Assembly: GCF_003943415.1 (NCBI RefSeq) | Contig: NZ_RJPK01000009.1 | Coordinates: forward strand, 1 to 44,547 | DNA length: 44,547 nucleotides | Reading direction: 5' to 3' | From: Streptococcus oralis | GTDB taxonomy: Bacteria > Bacillota > Bacilli > Lactobacillales > Streptococcaceae | Shown here: piece by piece, positions 26,797-35,991 of the stretch | Numbering within the stretch: the first letter of the stretch is position 1 | How the letters are laid out: each line of letters begins with the position of its first letter | Program-made: the position numbers and the translations under genes | Notes under the pieces: generated by a model | What the model saw: only the letters and a program-made list of their open reading frames with translations | Database searches by the model: none | Told to the model about the DNA's origin: nothing

Positions 26797-27654
26797 ATGA
26801 AATACCCAAAAATTGATTTAAAAACCATTCGTCTGCAGACTAGGCAATTTCAGGCTGAAAATCCCCGCCTCTTTCTCGTCTATCTCTTACCTAGCATACT
26901 GGTCATCTTATCAGGCTTTCTCAACCCCTTGGCTCGTCTCCAGGAAAGTGTTTTAGAGCAATCCTTTTTCAGCATGCTGGCGCAAGTGCTCCAAACCTAT
27001 CTCTTCCCACTAGTGGTTTCTTTTGTGAGCACGATTTTTCTAGCAGGTGCTGCTTTTGCGACACTCCGACTCTTCAAGGATCCTGATACGGAACTCTCAG
27101 TAAAATCAAGCCTGACCCTCTTTGCTGAAGAGCGCTTCTCGCAAACCTTCCTAACTCTGCTCCTCAAACGTTTCTACCTTTTTTTATGGAGTATTCCAAA
27201 CTTAGTAGGCGTTTATTTTCTCTTTTATAGCAATCTATTGGCTAGGAGATTTGTTGCCCTACATCCTGAATTTCCAAAATTAGACCTCTCATCCGTTGAA
27301 ACCGAGCAATTCCTTATGACCTTTGGACTCTACTTTTTCGCGAGCCTCATCTTGATGATTGTGGGCAATCTCCTCTACGTACCGCAACATTATGCCTACT
27401 CGCAGGTAGAATTCCTCCTCTGCGACACTCTGGATTTAGGACAGGCTAAACCAAGTCAAATCCTGAAAACCGGCCGTTTCTTGATGAAAGGTTATAAATT
27501 CCAGCGTTTTGTCCTCGACTTACAACTACTCCCTTGGTACTTCCTCAACTGGATCACCTTTGGAATTGCTAGCTTTTCAATCCTTCCCTATATCCAGAAC
27601 AATCACATCTTCTTTTACAGAGCCCTACTAGCCCGTAAACGTCGAAATGGATAA
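26797..27654 (+). CDS. DUF975 family integral membrane protein
   Basis: A 285-aa membrane protein with about six hydrophobic segments (residues about 25-45, 65-90, 120-145, 175-200 and 240-262 are clear). The DUF975-type layout, with a basic N-terminus (MKYPKIDLKTIRLQTRQF) and a C-terminal RRNG, matches a conserved streptococcal protein next to tgt. Its function is unknown. The start at 26797 is chosen because the ATG stands 6 nt after a strong extended -10, so upstream in-frame codons would not be transcribed. It is transcribed divergently from tgt and shares a bidirectional terminator with the convergent DUF1304 gene. Confidence 0.85.
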   Translation: MKYPKIDLKTIRLQTRQFQAENPRLFLVYLLPSILVILSGFLNPLARLQESVLEQSFFSMLAQVLQTYLFPLVVSFVSTIFLAGAAFATLRLFKDPDTELSVKSSLTLFAEERFSQTFLTLLLKRFYLFLWSIPNLVGVYFLFYSNLLARRFVALHPEFPKLDLSSVETEQFLMTFGLYFFASLILMIVGNLLYVPQHYAYSQVEFLLCDTLDLGQAKPSQILKTGRFLMKGYKFQRFVLDLQLLPWYFLNWITFGIASFSILPYIQNNHIFFYRALLARKRRNG

Positions 27655-27660
27655 GAGAAT

Positions 27661-27697
27661 ACAAAAACCAGCGTCGTTCAGGACGCTGGTTTTCTTA
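27661..27697. terminator. Bidirectional terminator between DUF975 and DUF1304 genes
   Basis: A perfect 12-bp stem AAAACCAGCGTC/GACGCTGGTTTT with a 6-base loop between convergent genes; T-runs on both strands. Confidence 0.9.
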
Positions 27698-28057
27698 TTT
27701 CAAAAGTAACACACTCAGCAGAGTCAAAATAGCAGGCCCGCCTTGCTTCAGAATAATCTTCTTGTCTGCTGTTAGAGAACCATAGGTCGCTGCACCAAGC
27801 ACAAATAAAACAAAGATACTCACAATTTCCAAACTTTGCGAAAAATAAATCCCATACAAGAGAAAGACACCCAGCAAAGCATTATAAATCCCTTGATTTT
27901 TAAACAGTGAACTCACTGAAGGACGAGCCAGTTCTTCCTTATCCATATTAAATACGCGACTAGTAGTATCTGATTGCGTAGCCACACTTTCCAAATAAAA
28001 AATGTAAAAATGTTCGAGAGCAACAAGGGTTGCTAAAATAGTAGTAATGATTGACAT
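27695..28057 (-). CDS. DUF1304 family membrane protein
   Basis: A 120-aa protein with four hydrophobic segments (about 5-23, 52-72, 74-92 and 103-119), beginning MSIITTILATLVALEHFYIFYLE, which fits the DUF1304 family of small membrane proteins. Biochemical role unknown. It lies ten bases downstream of a MarR-family regulator and is cotranscribed with it, so it is probably the main target of that regulator. AAGGAG stands before the ATG. Confidence 0.87.
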   Translation of the reverse strand: MSIITTILATLVALEHFYIFYLESVATQSDTTSRVFNMDKEELARPSVSSLFKNQGIYNALLGVFLLYGIYFSQSLEIVSIFVLFVLGAATYGSLTADKKIILKQGGPAILTLLSVLLLK

Positions 28058-28067
28058 CGTTTTCTCC

Positions 28068-28493
28068 TTAAAATTCTATTTTTTCTAGACCTGACACTAG
28101 TTTCGTCAGTAAAGTTGTCAGCTCTTTCTGCTCGGCTGTCGATAAGATGCTCTCCATCTGTCCCTTCACTCGCAAATGATGTTTAGGCGGACTGACTAAG
28201 AGTTGATTCTTAGCTTCTTGGGTTAATTCAACTAAGACTTCTCGCTGATTGGCCGGATTACGCTTGCGACTGACATAGCCCTCTGACTCTAGTATCTTAA
28301 AATGACGGGTCAAGGCCGCCTGGTCGATTTGCAACTTCTCCTGAACGGCAATCTGGTTGCAGGGTGACTGCTGCAGTAAAAACTGCAAGATTTGATAGCG
28401 GGTCAAACTAATTCCCAATTGTTTCTCAAAAAGTTGGGTGATCATCTGATCTGTTAAATGGAGCTGGTACAGTAAGTCGTTAATTTTTTTCAT
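28068..28493 (-). CDS. MarR-family transcriptional regulator
   Basis: A 141-aa winged-helix protein. The recognition region is near residues 48-75 (QIAVQEKLQIDQAALTRHFKILESEGYVSRKRNP), typical of MarR; flanking helices form the dimer interface. MarR regulators usually repress their own operon and respond to small phenolic or lipophilic ligands. Upstream there are two 12-bp TTGA-N4-TCAA palindromes beside the likely -10, consistent with autoregulation. AGGAGG gives a strong ribosome binding site. It heads a two-gene operon with the DUF1304 gene. Confidence 0.92.
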   Translation of the reverse strand: MKKINDLLYQLHLTDQMITQLFEKQLGISLTRYQILQFLLQQSPCNQIAVQEKLQIDQAALTRHFKILESEGYVSRKRNPANQREVLVELTQEAKNQLLVSPPKHHLRVKGQMESILSTAEQKELTTLLTKLVSGLEKIEF

Positions 28494-28513
28494 TTCTACC
28501 TCCTTGCGTACAC

Positions 28514-28545
28514 TTGATTTATCAACTATTGACTTATCAAGTATA
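28514..28545 (-). promoter_or_regulatory. MarR operon promoter with twin operators
   Basis: Plus-strand palindromes TTGATTTATCAA (28514-28525) and TTGACTTATCAA (28529-28540) are three bases apart; a minus-strand -10 TATACT (28540-28545) touches the second. They would cover the transcription start. Confidence 0.65.
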
Positions 28546-28585
28546 TTACAGAAAGATTAAAAACGCAACCATTTTGCTTACTCAC

Positions 28586-28622
28586 GAAAAATAGCCTCTT
28601 GGTTTCAAACCCAAAAGGCTAT
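28586..28622 (-). terminator. Terminator of the 28652-29515 gene
   Basis: ATAGCCTttTGG/CCAagAGGCTAT stem with T5 on the minus strand. Confidence 0.8.
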
Positions 28623-28651
28623 TATTTCTATATTCTAGATAAAATCCAGCA

Positions 28652-29515
28652 CTAACCTACCAAATCTGCTCGAAGGATTTCTCCCTCTTTATCAATGACA
28701 ACTTCGATGGCATGGCCTGCAAAAATTTCCTCGCTATCATCATAGTAGAGGGTCAATTCCCCGTCTTCGTTGATCGATAGTTCACTCAAGGAAAGAGAGT
28801 TGGTAAAATACTCTTCTGTTAACTCCACATCATTTTCATCTGAATCTATCCAGTCTTGAGCTGTTTCCCACAGTTCTTTGACAATATAGTCTTTAATCCG
28901 AGTATCTTGAACTTGGAAAGTTCCCATAAATTTCTTTAGATCATCAAAAGAACTTGGAGGGAGACTTTCATCTGCACTCGCAGCAAAGATAGCATGAATC
29001 TTACCACCCTCGTAAGTGATAAATCCTTCAAACCAAGAATAGGCTCTGTTTAAGGTGAATTCACCAATATCGTCTTTTATGATGACCGGTTTTTGATAGC
29101 TTTCAATCAAAGTCTCTAATCTAGTATCCGTGGATTGGTCATCTAAATATCCCAGCAAATGGTAGCAGTTATTGGCTACTTCTGACATATATGGCTCTAG
29201 TTCCATGAAGGGGCGTTTTTGACATTTGATCCGATGAATTTTGTAGGGTTCAAAACTAAAGCCCCATCTCTTTTCTTCAAATTCCTCAGGAGTCAGGACC
29301 CATTCCAAACGTCCTTCAAGTTCAGAGAATTTCTGGGTTGCGACATTGACGCTAGCTTTAAAATGAACGGACGGCATTTTACAACCATCTTTTAAAGAAG
29401 CAGCCCCATTTACATTTTGGAGGGTAAAAATCAAGAGCTCAACAATTTCTCCGCAAAATTCCTGTTCAAAATCATCTCTTGTTTTCTCAAATGGAGTTTT
29501 TAATCGTTTTGTCAT
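28652..29515 (-). CDS. Uncharacterised protein, DUF2262-like C-terminus
   Basis: A 287-aa soluble, acidic protein. The C-terminal half (about 145-287), with FTLNRAYSWFEGFITYEGGKIHAIF and LTLYYDDSEEIFAGHAIEV, resembles the DUF2262 family; the N-terminal half contains GCKMPSVHFKASVNVATQKF and is not recognised. No signal peptide or catalytic motif is evident. AAGGATGAA precedes the start, and an extended -10 (TGA-TAAAAT) stands about 60 nt upstream. It is monocistronic with its own terminator. A relationship to immunity-like proteins is possible but unsupported by the neighbours. Confidence 0.75.
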   Translation of the reverse strand: MTKRLKTPFEKTRDDFEQEFCGEIVELLIFTLQNVNGAASLKDGCKMPSVHFKASVNVATQKFSELEGRLEWVLTPEEFEEKRWGFSFEPYKIHRIKCQKRPFMELEPYMSEVANNCYHLLGYLDDQSTDTRLETLIESYQKPVIIKDDIGEFTLNRAYSWFEGFITYEGGKIHAIFAASADESLPPSSFDDLKKFMGTFQVQDTRIKDYIVKELWETAQDWIDSDENDVELTEEYFTNSLSLSELSINEDGELTLYYDDSEEIFAGHAIEVVIDKEGEILRADLVG

Positions 29516-29632
29516 TCACTTCATCCTTTCTCCCTGCTTTTAATGCCCTAGCATTATTTTGTATACGGTTACATTTTATCATGTTTTAGATTTCATTTCA
29601 CTTATTAATACTATTTTTACAAAAGAAGAAGC

Positions 29633-29656
29633 GGGAACTAAACCAGTTCCCAACTT
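29633..29656 (-). terminator. Hairpin downstream of the LysM gene
   Basis: GGGAACT-aaacc-AGTTCCC perfect stem just after the stop; the following minus-strand run is pyrimidine-rich (GCTTCTTCTTTT), not a clean T-run. Confidence 0.6.
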
Positions 29657-29668
29657 CCATTTTAATGA

Positions 29669-30877
29669 TTAGTTCATTGAAACGTGAACGTGGTCATAGT
29701 GGTTTTCGGTCACACTACCACGGTCTGGCATTGGATTCCATGTATAGGCAGGCCCATATTTGCTATCGTATGGAGCGTAGAAACGTTGTTTCCAGATGAT
29801 GTAGTTGATACCACGGCTAGCCATGTTTTGGACCGCGTATTCCGCGATTTGGTCACCGAGTGCTGAACTCACTGGAACCATAAAGTCGATGGCCAAACCT
29901 TTACCATGGTCACCACTGTCACCAGGACGGTAGCCACTAAAGGATGTAATTCCAAACAAATTCGCTATTTCTTCTTTAAAGGCTGCCGTCTGTGGTTGAA
30001 GACCAGCATTCTCAGACTTGGCTACAGCAAGTCCTGCATAGTCAGGAGCCGCTGGAGCAGTATACGTTCTTGAAGGAGTTTGGCTTTGCTCTGCTTGATA
30101 AGTCGAAGTTGTAGTGTCAGAATTTGTTGTTGATTCTGTTGCACTTGTTCCTCTTGTATCAGCAGGCGTTTCCGTTACTGATGCAGCTGCTACTGATGTT
30201 TCCGCCGAAGTCGTCGCTTCCGTTGCTTCGGTAGCTGAAGTCTCTGCTTGAGGAGCTTCTTCAACTGGACTAGTAGTTTCAGTTGTTTCTGCCACCGGTG
30301 CTGCCGCTGGAGTTGTTTCTGCTGTTTCTTCTGCCACAGGTGCTTCTGTAGATGGTGTCTCTTCAGTAGTGGTCACTGTCTCAGAAACTTCTGAACTTTG
30401 CGCTACTTCCGTTGGTTTTTCAGTCTCCGTTGCACTTGGTACTTCCTCAATTGGTTGAGAAAGGTCTTCCACTTGAATCGTCTCTTCATCAACTGTCACT
30501 TGGTTGGTCGTTAAATCAGCTGTCGCAGTCGTCACTTCTTCACTAGAATCTGCTTGAGGAGTTTTAATTTCAACTTCCGTCACCTCTTCTGCCTCATTGA
30601 CAGTTGTAGTGAGAACAGTATCTGGGAAAATCAAGTCCATATTGGTGATTTTGTTCAAATTAGCAAGAACTGTCACATCTACTCCCAAAGCTTCTGCAAT
30701 CGTGCTCAGAGTATCACCATACTGAACTGTATAGCTGTTTTTGTTCTCGTTTTTCGTCACGTCATTTTGGATTTGCTCAACGGTACGTGCTGTCCATGTG
30801 ATTTCTTCCGCTTGAGTTGCCAAAACTGGGGCAAGGGACAAGGCTACTGTTGAGGCAAAAATAATTCTTTTCTTCAT
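29669..30877 (-). CDS. Secreted LysM protein with peptidase-like C-terminal domain
   Basis: A 402-aa secreted cell-wall protein. A signal peptide covers about 1-23 (KKRIIFASTVALSLAPVLATQAEE). One LysM peptidoglycan-binding module lies at about 47-92 (YTVQYGDTLSTIAEALGV). A long Thr/Glu/Ser/Ala-rich stretch follows (about 95-275). The C-terminal domain (about 285-402) resembles the ARB_07466/VldE-type domain, with SGYRPGDSGDHGKGLAIDFMV and a terminal HYDHVHVSM; the His and Asp residues look like a metal-peptidase-like site, though activity is unproven. It matches a pneumococcal LysM protein of this locus. The repetitive linker is the part most likely to vary in length. Confidence 0.87.
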   Translation of the reverse strand: MKKRIIFASTVALSLAPVLATQAEEITWTARTVEQIQNDVTKNENKNSYTVQYGDTLSTIAEALGVDVTVLANLNKITNMDLIFPDTVLTTTVNEAEEVTEVEIKTPQADSSEEVTTATADLTTNQVTVDEETIQVEDLSQPIEEVPSATETEKPTEVAQSSEVSETVTTTEETPSTEAPVAEETAETTPAAAPVAETTETTSPVEEAPQAETSATEATEATTSAETSVAAASVTETPADTRGTSATESTTNSDTTTSTYQAEQSQTPSRTYTAPAAPDYAGLAVAKSENAGLQPQTAAFKEEIANLFGITSFSGYRPGDSGDHGKGLAIDFMVPVSSALGDQIAEYAVQNMASRGINYIIWKQRFYAPYDSKYGPAYTWNPMPDRGSVTENHYDHVHVSMN

Positions 30878-30930
30878 TCGTTCCTATTCCTTTCAAATGA
30901 GTACCTGTCTATCATAACATAAAAAAAGCA

Positions 30931-30953
30931 GAAAAAAAGCCCTCTCGGGCCTA
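30931..30953 (-). terminator. Terminator of the MATE-HAD operon
   Basis: GCCC-GAGA-GGGC stem followed by T7 on the minus strand. The LysM promoter (extended -10 TGT-TATGAT near 30910-30918) starts directly after the T-rich tail. Confidence 0.7.
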
Positions 30954-31038
30954 TTTAACAGAACTGTCCATTTCTTGTAATAAACTAGATTACTTGAAAT
31001 AGTTTGTTAGGTTTCTGTCACGCAACTGACAAAGTTTT

Positions 31039-31662
31039 TTATTCCCCAGCTTCAAAAATGCGGGGAATATCTGCTAGTACTTGAATTCTCTGATTCCCTT
31101 CATAAGACGACTCTAAAAAGTTAATGCTTTGAATCCCACTATTCTGGGCAAATTCCACATCTAAAGTCCGATCCCCTATATAATAGATAGTCCTAGGATC
31201 CAACTCATATTTGTCTAGCAAATATGTAGCCGCTTCTGGACTTGGTTTCCGTGAAAAGCCACTCTGATTAGTTAAAATTTCTGTAAAATAGGATTCCAAT
31301 CCCAAGTCTCTTAGAATGGTATAAGCATTGTCTCCTTTATGGGTATAAATAAACTGCAGAATCCCTACTTCATCTGCCCAAGCCAACACTTCACGCGAAC
31401 CTGACATCAAAACTACCTGGGCATTCTTCTCAGCCAAACTCTGGGCACGCACCTGATTGAGCACTTCCTTATCCAGATTTCTCTCTTCTGCCACCTGCTC
31501 CAGCAAATCCTGCACAGAATACCTGAGGATAAACTCTCTCACTTTCTCCTTATCATAAGGAACAGAAAACTGAGCAAAGGTCTCTTCAATCCCAGACAAA
31601 ATCGCTTCATAAGAGTCCAATAAGGTCCCGTCTAAATCCCAAATAAAAGCTGTTTTTTGCAT
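31039..31662 (-). CDS. HAD-family hydrolase (phosphoglycolate phosphatase-like)
   Basis: A 207-aa haloacid-dehalogenase-superfamily phosphatase. Motif I is WDLDGTLLDS (nucleophile Asp9), motif II is in VLMSGSRE, motif III Lys is in SRKPSPEAA and motif IV is YIGDRTLDVEFA. A helical C1 cap lies between motifs I and II (about 20-85). The substrate cannot be told from sequence; phosphoglycolate or sugar/nucleoside monophosphates are typical. The gene begins three bases after the MATE gene ends and is presumably cotranscribed with it. Confidence 0.9.
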   Translation of the reverse strand: MQKTAFIWDLDGTLLDSYEAILSGIEETFAQFSVPYDKEKVREFILRYSVQDLLEQVAEERNLDKEVLNQVRAQSLAEKNAQVVLMSGSREVLAWADEVGILQFIYTHKGDNAYTILRDLGLESYFTEILTNQSGFSRKPSPEAATYLLDKYELDPRTIYYIGDRTLDVEFAQNSGIQSINFLESSYEGNQRIQVLADIPRIFEAGE

Positions 31663-31665
31663 TTC

Positions 31666-32946
31666 CTATCCTTTCAAACTCATATAATGCTGGTAACGGT
31701 AGCGTAGAAATAACCAACGAAAACCATTATCCAAAAGGGTTCCTGCCCAAATACCTGGCAAGCCCCAGCCAAGAACAATCCCCATCAGATAGGCTGTCCC
31801 AATGCGGATACACCACATTCCGATACTTGTCGCATAAAAGGGGAGGCGAGCATTTCCCAAGCCCTGCCAAACCGTCGTATAAATAACTGTCCCTGTCGCC
31901 ATGGGAGTCCCTAGCAGTGAAAAGAGTGCCACCAAAACGCTAGCTTCGACCGCAACAGGATCCGTCGTATAGAGATGTGTCAGTGGAATTCCCAAGGCAT
32001 AGATGCTGAGTGTCAAGGGCAACATAAGGACGAAAGAAAGCCAAAAGGTTTGTTTGCTTACCTCGTCTACTCTTTTCCAGTTATTCTCTCCAACTGCTCG
32101 AGCCACCTGCATGACCGTTGCCGTAGCGACGCCAAAGGCAGGCATGTAGTTAAACTGGGTCAGGACTTCTCCGACTGCATTTCCAGCTACTGCCTCCGTC
32201 CCAAAAGAAACAACCAAGGCAATGATGGCGACATCTCCAGCCCTCATCATGAGGCGTTCTCCCGCCGCCGGTATAGCCAAAGTCAACAAATCCTTATCTA
32301 GACCAAAAGACGGCTTCTCACAAGGCAGTTTTAATTGCGACCATAAAATCACCAGACCAACCAAGCGAGACAGAATAGTCCCCCATGCAACACCAGCTAT
32401 GCCCATATCAAGGACAAAAATCGCTAGACTTGAAAAGAGAATATTCAAGGCATTGGATAAAAAACTAACATAGAGGGGTAGACGCGGATTATGCGTTGCA
32501 CGAATCAAGGCGCCCAAACTGGTCATAAAACCCAGAAGAACAATCGATCCGCCTACCAAAGATAGGTAGAGTCCACCACTCTCAGCCACCTCCTGCTCAG
32601 TTCCCAAGAGTCCTATCATCTCTTGCCCAGCAAAGATGGACAAGGCCCCTAAAAGCAAACTCAACAGCAAGGTAATCTTCAGCGCTTCTGTCACGTGATA
32701 AGCCAACTTGGACTGATCTTTCTGCCCCATACTTTTTGAAATAACACTGGAAATAGCAGCTCCCAGAGCGATGAAAATGGCCTGGTAAATCGTGATAATA
32801 TTGCCAGCTACTGAAACACCTGAAATAGCGATTAAGCCCAAGTGAGCGACTAAGTAACTATCCACCATCCCCATGAGCATCTGCAAAAAGTTTTCACCCA
32901 TAGCTGGCAAGGCAATGTTGAGAATATCTTTATTTTTCTTAAACAA
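31666..32946 (-). CDS. MATE-family efflux transporter
   Basis: A 426-aa integral membrane protein with twelve predicted helices in two similar halves. Typical MATE elements are visible: LPAMGENFLQMLMGMVDSYLVAHLG at the N-terminus in pieces, GLGNARLPFYATSIGMW near 360, and the second-half start AIPAAGERLMMRAGDVAIIALV. Such proteins export cationic drugs, DNA-damage-related compounds or organic anions with Na+ or H+ counterflow. The start codon is TTG (32944-32946) with AGGAGGAAGGA just upstream. It is followed by the HAD phosphatase gene and preceded by the thrC terminator. Confidence 0.92.
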   Translation of the reverse strand: MFKKNKDILNIALPAMGENFLQMLMGMVDSYLVAHLGLIAISGVSVAGNIITIYQAIFIALGAAISSVISKSMGQKDQSKLAYHVTEALKITLLLSLLLGALSIFAGQEMIGLLGTEQEVAESGGLYLSLVGGSIVLLGFMTSLGALIRATHNPRLPLYVSFLSNALNILFSSLAIFVLDMGIAGVAWGTILSRLVGLVILWSQLKLPCEKPSFGLDKDLLTLAIPAAGERLMMRAGDVAIIALVVSFGTEAVAGNAVGEVLTQFNYMPAFGVATATVMQVARAVGENNWKRVDEVSKQTFWLSFVLMLPLTLSIYALGIPLTHLYTTDPVAVEASVLVALFSLLGTPMATGTVIYTTVWQGLGNARLPFYATSIGMWCIRIGTAYLMGIVLGWGLPGIWAGTLLDNGFRWLFLRYRYQHYMSLKG

Positions 32947-32960
32947 TCCTTCCTCCTGAT

Positions 32961-32994
32961 GAAAAGAAACTCAGTTGATTTCCCAACCGAGTTT
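32961..32994 (-). terminator. thrC terminator
   Basis: AAACTCgGTTG/CAACtGAGTTT stem with a CTTTTC run on the minus strand. Confidence 0.7.
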
Positions 32995-33006
32995 ACTTCC
33001 TCTGTC

Positions 33007-34491
33007 TTAAAGTCCTAGATAAGCCTCAACCGCTGCTTGCATGTCAGCAGCTGCCACTGTTGTCTTGTGACGAACAGGAGCTGTTTCGAGGCCATCAACC
33101 GCTGGTGGCACTGCCACTCCTGAAATGTCATGTAATTGAGCCAAGGCTTCAAAGTCAGTTAAGCCTGCTTTTCCTGTTACAGCTTCTACTGCGACCACTG
33201 GGAACTTGTATGGACTAGCTGTTGACGCAATCACTGTCTTAGCCGCATCGCCAGTAGCCACTTGGTATTTTCTATAAACAGCTGAGGCAACCGCCGTATG
33301 TGGATCCTCAATATAGGCATCTGTATCATAAACACGCTTGATTTCTGCCGCAGTTTCTTCCTCAGTCGCATATTCAGCTGCAAAGAGTTCCAAAATCGCT
33401 GCATCAAAGTCTGTCAATTCATATTGTCCTTGTGTATTCAAGGCATTCATGAGTTCAGTTGTCTTAACCGCATCATTCCCCAAAAGATGGAAAATCAAAC
33501 GCTCCAAGTTTGAAGAGACCAAGATATCCATAGATGGACTAGTTGTTACCTTAAACTCACGTTTCTTGTCGTAAATACGTGTCTTGAAGAAGTCTGTCAA
33601 AACATTGTTGTCATTTGAAGCGCAGATCAATTTACCAACTGGCAGACCAATTTGCTTGGCATAAAAGGCAGCTAAGATATTGCCGAAGTTCCCTGTTGGT
33701 ACTGTGAAGTTGACCTTTTCACCAGCCACAATCTCACCAGACTTAACCAACTGGGCATAGGCATAGACATAATAAACAACCTGTGGTACCAAACGACCGA
33801 TGTTCATAGAGTTAGCTGATGAAAATTGCAACTTGTTCGCTGCCAATTTTTCACGGAGAGCTACATCGTTAAACATATGTTTCACATTTGTTTGCGCATC
33901 ATCAAAGTTTCCATCAATAGCGATAACATGAGTATTGTCTCCAGTTTGAGTGGTCATTTGCAACTCTTGTACCTTGCTGACACCGTCTTTTGGATAAAAG
34001 ACGATAATCTCCGTACCAGGGACATCTGCAAACCCCGCCATAGCCGCTTTTCCAGTATCACCCGATGTCGCTGTCAAAATGACGATTTTGTTCTCCAAAC
34101 CATGCTTTTTAGCGGCTGTCGTCATAAAATATGGCAAGATAGACAAGGCCATATCCTTAAAGGCAATCGTTGAACCATGGAACAATTCCAAGTTGTATTG
34201 CCCATCCAGTTTCACCAATGGCGCAATCGCTGGAGTATCAAACTTGCTATCATAGGCATTGTTGATACAGTAGTCCAACTCCTCAGCTGTAAAGTCATCT
34301 AAAAATGCTGATAAAACTAATTTAGCCACTTCTTGGTAAGAAGAATCTTTTAATGTGTCAAAGTCCAAATCCACCTTTGGATAAGTAAGCGGTGTAAATA
34401 GACCACCATCCGTCGCCAGACCTTGCAAAATAGCTTGGCTGGCAGTTACTGTATTATTCGCATCGCGCGTTGATTGATAAACTAATGTCAT
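33007..34491 (-). CDS. thrC: Threonine synthase
   Basis: A 494-aa PLP enzyme making threonine from O-phosphohomoserine. The PLP lysine is K112 in HGSTIAFKDMAL. TATSGDTGKAAMAGF (near 148-162) binds the cofactor phosphate, and GNFGNILAAFYAKQIGLP near 275-292 is the conserved downstream element. Length fits the longer fungal/bacterial class. An extended -10 (TGA-TATAAT) lies about 40 nt upstream of AAGGATAGAG. It appears monocistronic; hom and thrB are not nearby, which is the pneumococcal arrangement. Confidence 0.96.
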   Translation of the reverse strand: MTLVYQSTRDANNTVTASQAILQGLATDGGLFTPLTYPKVDLDFDTLKDSSYQEVAKLVLSAFLDDFTAEELDYCINNAYDSKFDTPAIAPLVKLDGQYNLELFHGSTIAFKDMALSILPYFMTTAAKKHGLENKIVILTATSGDTGKAAMAGFADVPGTEIIVFYPKDGVSKVQELQMTTQTGDNTHVIAIDGNFDDAQTNVKHMFNDVALREKLAANKLQFSSANSMNIGRLVPQVVYYVYAYAQLVKSGEIVAGEKVNFTVPTGNFGNILAAFYAKQIGLPVGKLICASNDNNVLTDFFKTRIYDKKREFKVTTSPSMDILVSSNLERLIFHLLGNDAVKTTELMNALNTQGQYELTDFDAAILELFAAEYATEEETAAEIKRVYDTDAYIEDPHTAVASAVYRKYQVATGDAAKTVIASTASPYKFPVVAVEAVTGKAGLTDFEALAQLHDISGVAVPPAVDGLETAPVRHKTTVAAADMQAAVEAYLGL

Positions 34492-34566
34492 GAATCTCTA
34501 TCCTTTATCTATAGTCTCTTCCATTATATCATGATTTTTCAGAAAATTCTCCCTTTATAAGAGAAA

Positions 34567-35844
34567 TTATAGTCCCAATTCTTTCTTCAAAGGCTGTAAA
34601 TAGGTCATTTCTTGTTTGCCTCTCTTCTCCAAACCTTCCTCAGCTAGAAGGAGTATGCCTTTTGAAAACTCGACAATTGCAGTTTCTTCCTCATCTGTTA
34701 GCCTTTTCTTAGAAAATTGTCGCCTCAATGACTTGTAATCACGACCAAATGTGGTAAAAAATGGAGCCTTTTGCAAGTAAGCTTCTAACTTGTCTAAATT
34801 AAGCAACAAGCCCAAGTGAAAAGCCGTCGCAGCAAAGGTACGATTCAAGGGTTGCGTACATACACTACGAAACTCGATAGTCCCTCTAGTTGTCAAATCT
34901 TGGTACTGGTAACTACGGTGAGTTTGGAAATCTTCCTCCTGAGGATAAAGAAGAATCTCTTTTCCATCAAGGGCGAAGGCGTGAATTTCCGGGGTTCCTA
35001 AGTAATCTTTTGCTCGAATTGGATAAAAATAATAGGTTTCGCCATCACGCTCCGCTGTGAAAATCGCAGAATGATTTAGGTAGTCAAAAAAATCATCCTC
35101 ATCCTTAAAGAGTCTAGCATTGACACCTACATTCTCTGGATAGATCCCATGCATAGATTTTTCCCAAAAAATATCTCTTGAAACTTTGGTATCCCAGTCT
35201 GCCCCCGAAAACACAGAATTGGCAAATAAATAGGCTTTTGCTGCTTCAATTTGCGTAAAAGCATTGATAACACGAAGGTAGTTGGACCTTGAAACGTCCA
35301 GTTGAACTTGACTCCCACAGATAAAAGCACCATATTGCGGGTAATCGTGTAAATCCGTTCTTGGAACGGTTCTGCTCAACTTCAAATAGTTCATCAACAT
35401 CTGATAGCGTGGATAAGCTACTGGTTGATTCTCGTTCTCCTCCCAGTATGGGTGGATACCAGAACCAACAATTGCATGATTAGATTCAGCCAACTTTTTC
35501 TGAATCAAATCCATGTAATCTTTAAAACGCTCTTCAACCTCTTGGATGGATTTAGCCCTACCAAAGGCAAACTCAACGGTCGTATAAGCAACTTCAAATA
35601 AGATTGTATCCTGACTGATCGGATCTAGTAACTGAATTGGATTTCCAAAGTCATCTACTTTTTCGATAGTAAAACCCAGAACTGATGGTAAATACCGAAA
35701 GAGATCCTTTACAACCTCACTATCTGTAGCATTCCCCTCTAAATTGATAACAGGATACTCCAGCTCAATTCCCACAAATAAATCAGGTTTCTCTTTCATA
35801 TTTTCTAAGTAGCGCTTCTTAAGCAAGTCAACCGAACGAGACAT
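34567..35844 (-). CDS. Glutamate-cysteine-ligase-like enzyme (GCS2 type)
   Basis: A 425-aa protein of the glutamate-cysteine ligase superfamily, which joins glutamate to an amine through an acyl-phosphate intermediate. The ATP/metal-binding strand motif VGIELEYPVI is near 24-33. ILFEVAYTTVEFAF (near 81-94) and TRGTIEFRSVCTQPL (near 335-349) are further active-site strands. The usual GshA product is gamma-glutamylcysteine, but many members make other gamma-glutamyl amides, and no glutathione synthetase is nearby. An extended -10 (TGG-TATAAT, hexamer 35892-35897) gives its promoter. It is the last chromosomal gene before the integrated element. Confidence 0.82.
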   Translation of the reverse strand: MSRSVDLLKKRYLENMKEKPDLFVGIELEYPVINLEGNATDSEVVKDLFRYLPSVLGFTIEKVDDFGNPIQLLDPISQDTILFEVAYTTVEFAFGRAKSIQEVEERFKDYMDLIQKKLAESNHAIVGSGIHPYWEENENQPVAYPRYQMLMNYLKLSRTVPRTDLHDYPQYGAFICGSQVQLDVSRSNYLRVINAFTQIEAAKAYLFANSVFSGADWDTKVSRDIFWEKSMHGIYPENVGVNARLFKDEDDFFDYLNHSAIFTAERDGETYYFYPIRAKDYLGTPEIHAFALDGKEILLYPQEEDFQTHRSYQYQDLTTRGTIEFRSVCTQPLNRTFAATAFHLGLLLNLDKLEAYLQKAPFFTTFGRDYKSLRRQFSKKRLTDEEETAIVEFSKGILLLAEEGLEKRGKQEMTYLQPLKKELGL

Positions 35845-35991
35845 TAACCACCAAACTCTTTCATAATCTACATAAAATGTGAATAAGTAATATTATACCA
35901 AAAACACACTAAAAATGATTAGAATAAGAAGAAAAAGATAATTCATCAGTTATCTGTACTTAAAGAAAAATATCAAAATCTTCACTAAATC

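Noticed and set aside
30960..31030. Possible WalR/VicR boxes (for example TGTCCA-N5-TGTAAT) upstream of the LysM gene
   Set aside because: Each candidate has two mismatches to TGTWAH-N5-TGTWAH, and they lie before the intervening terminator, far from the -10.
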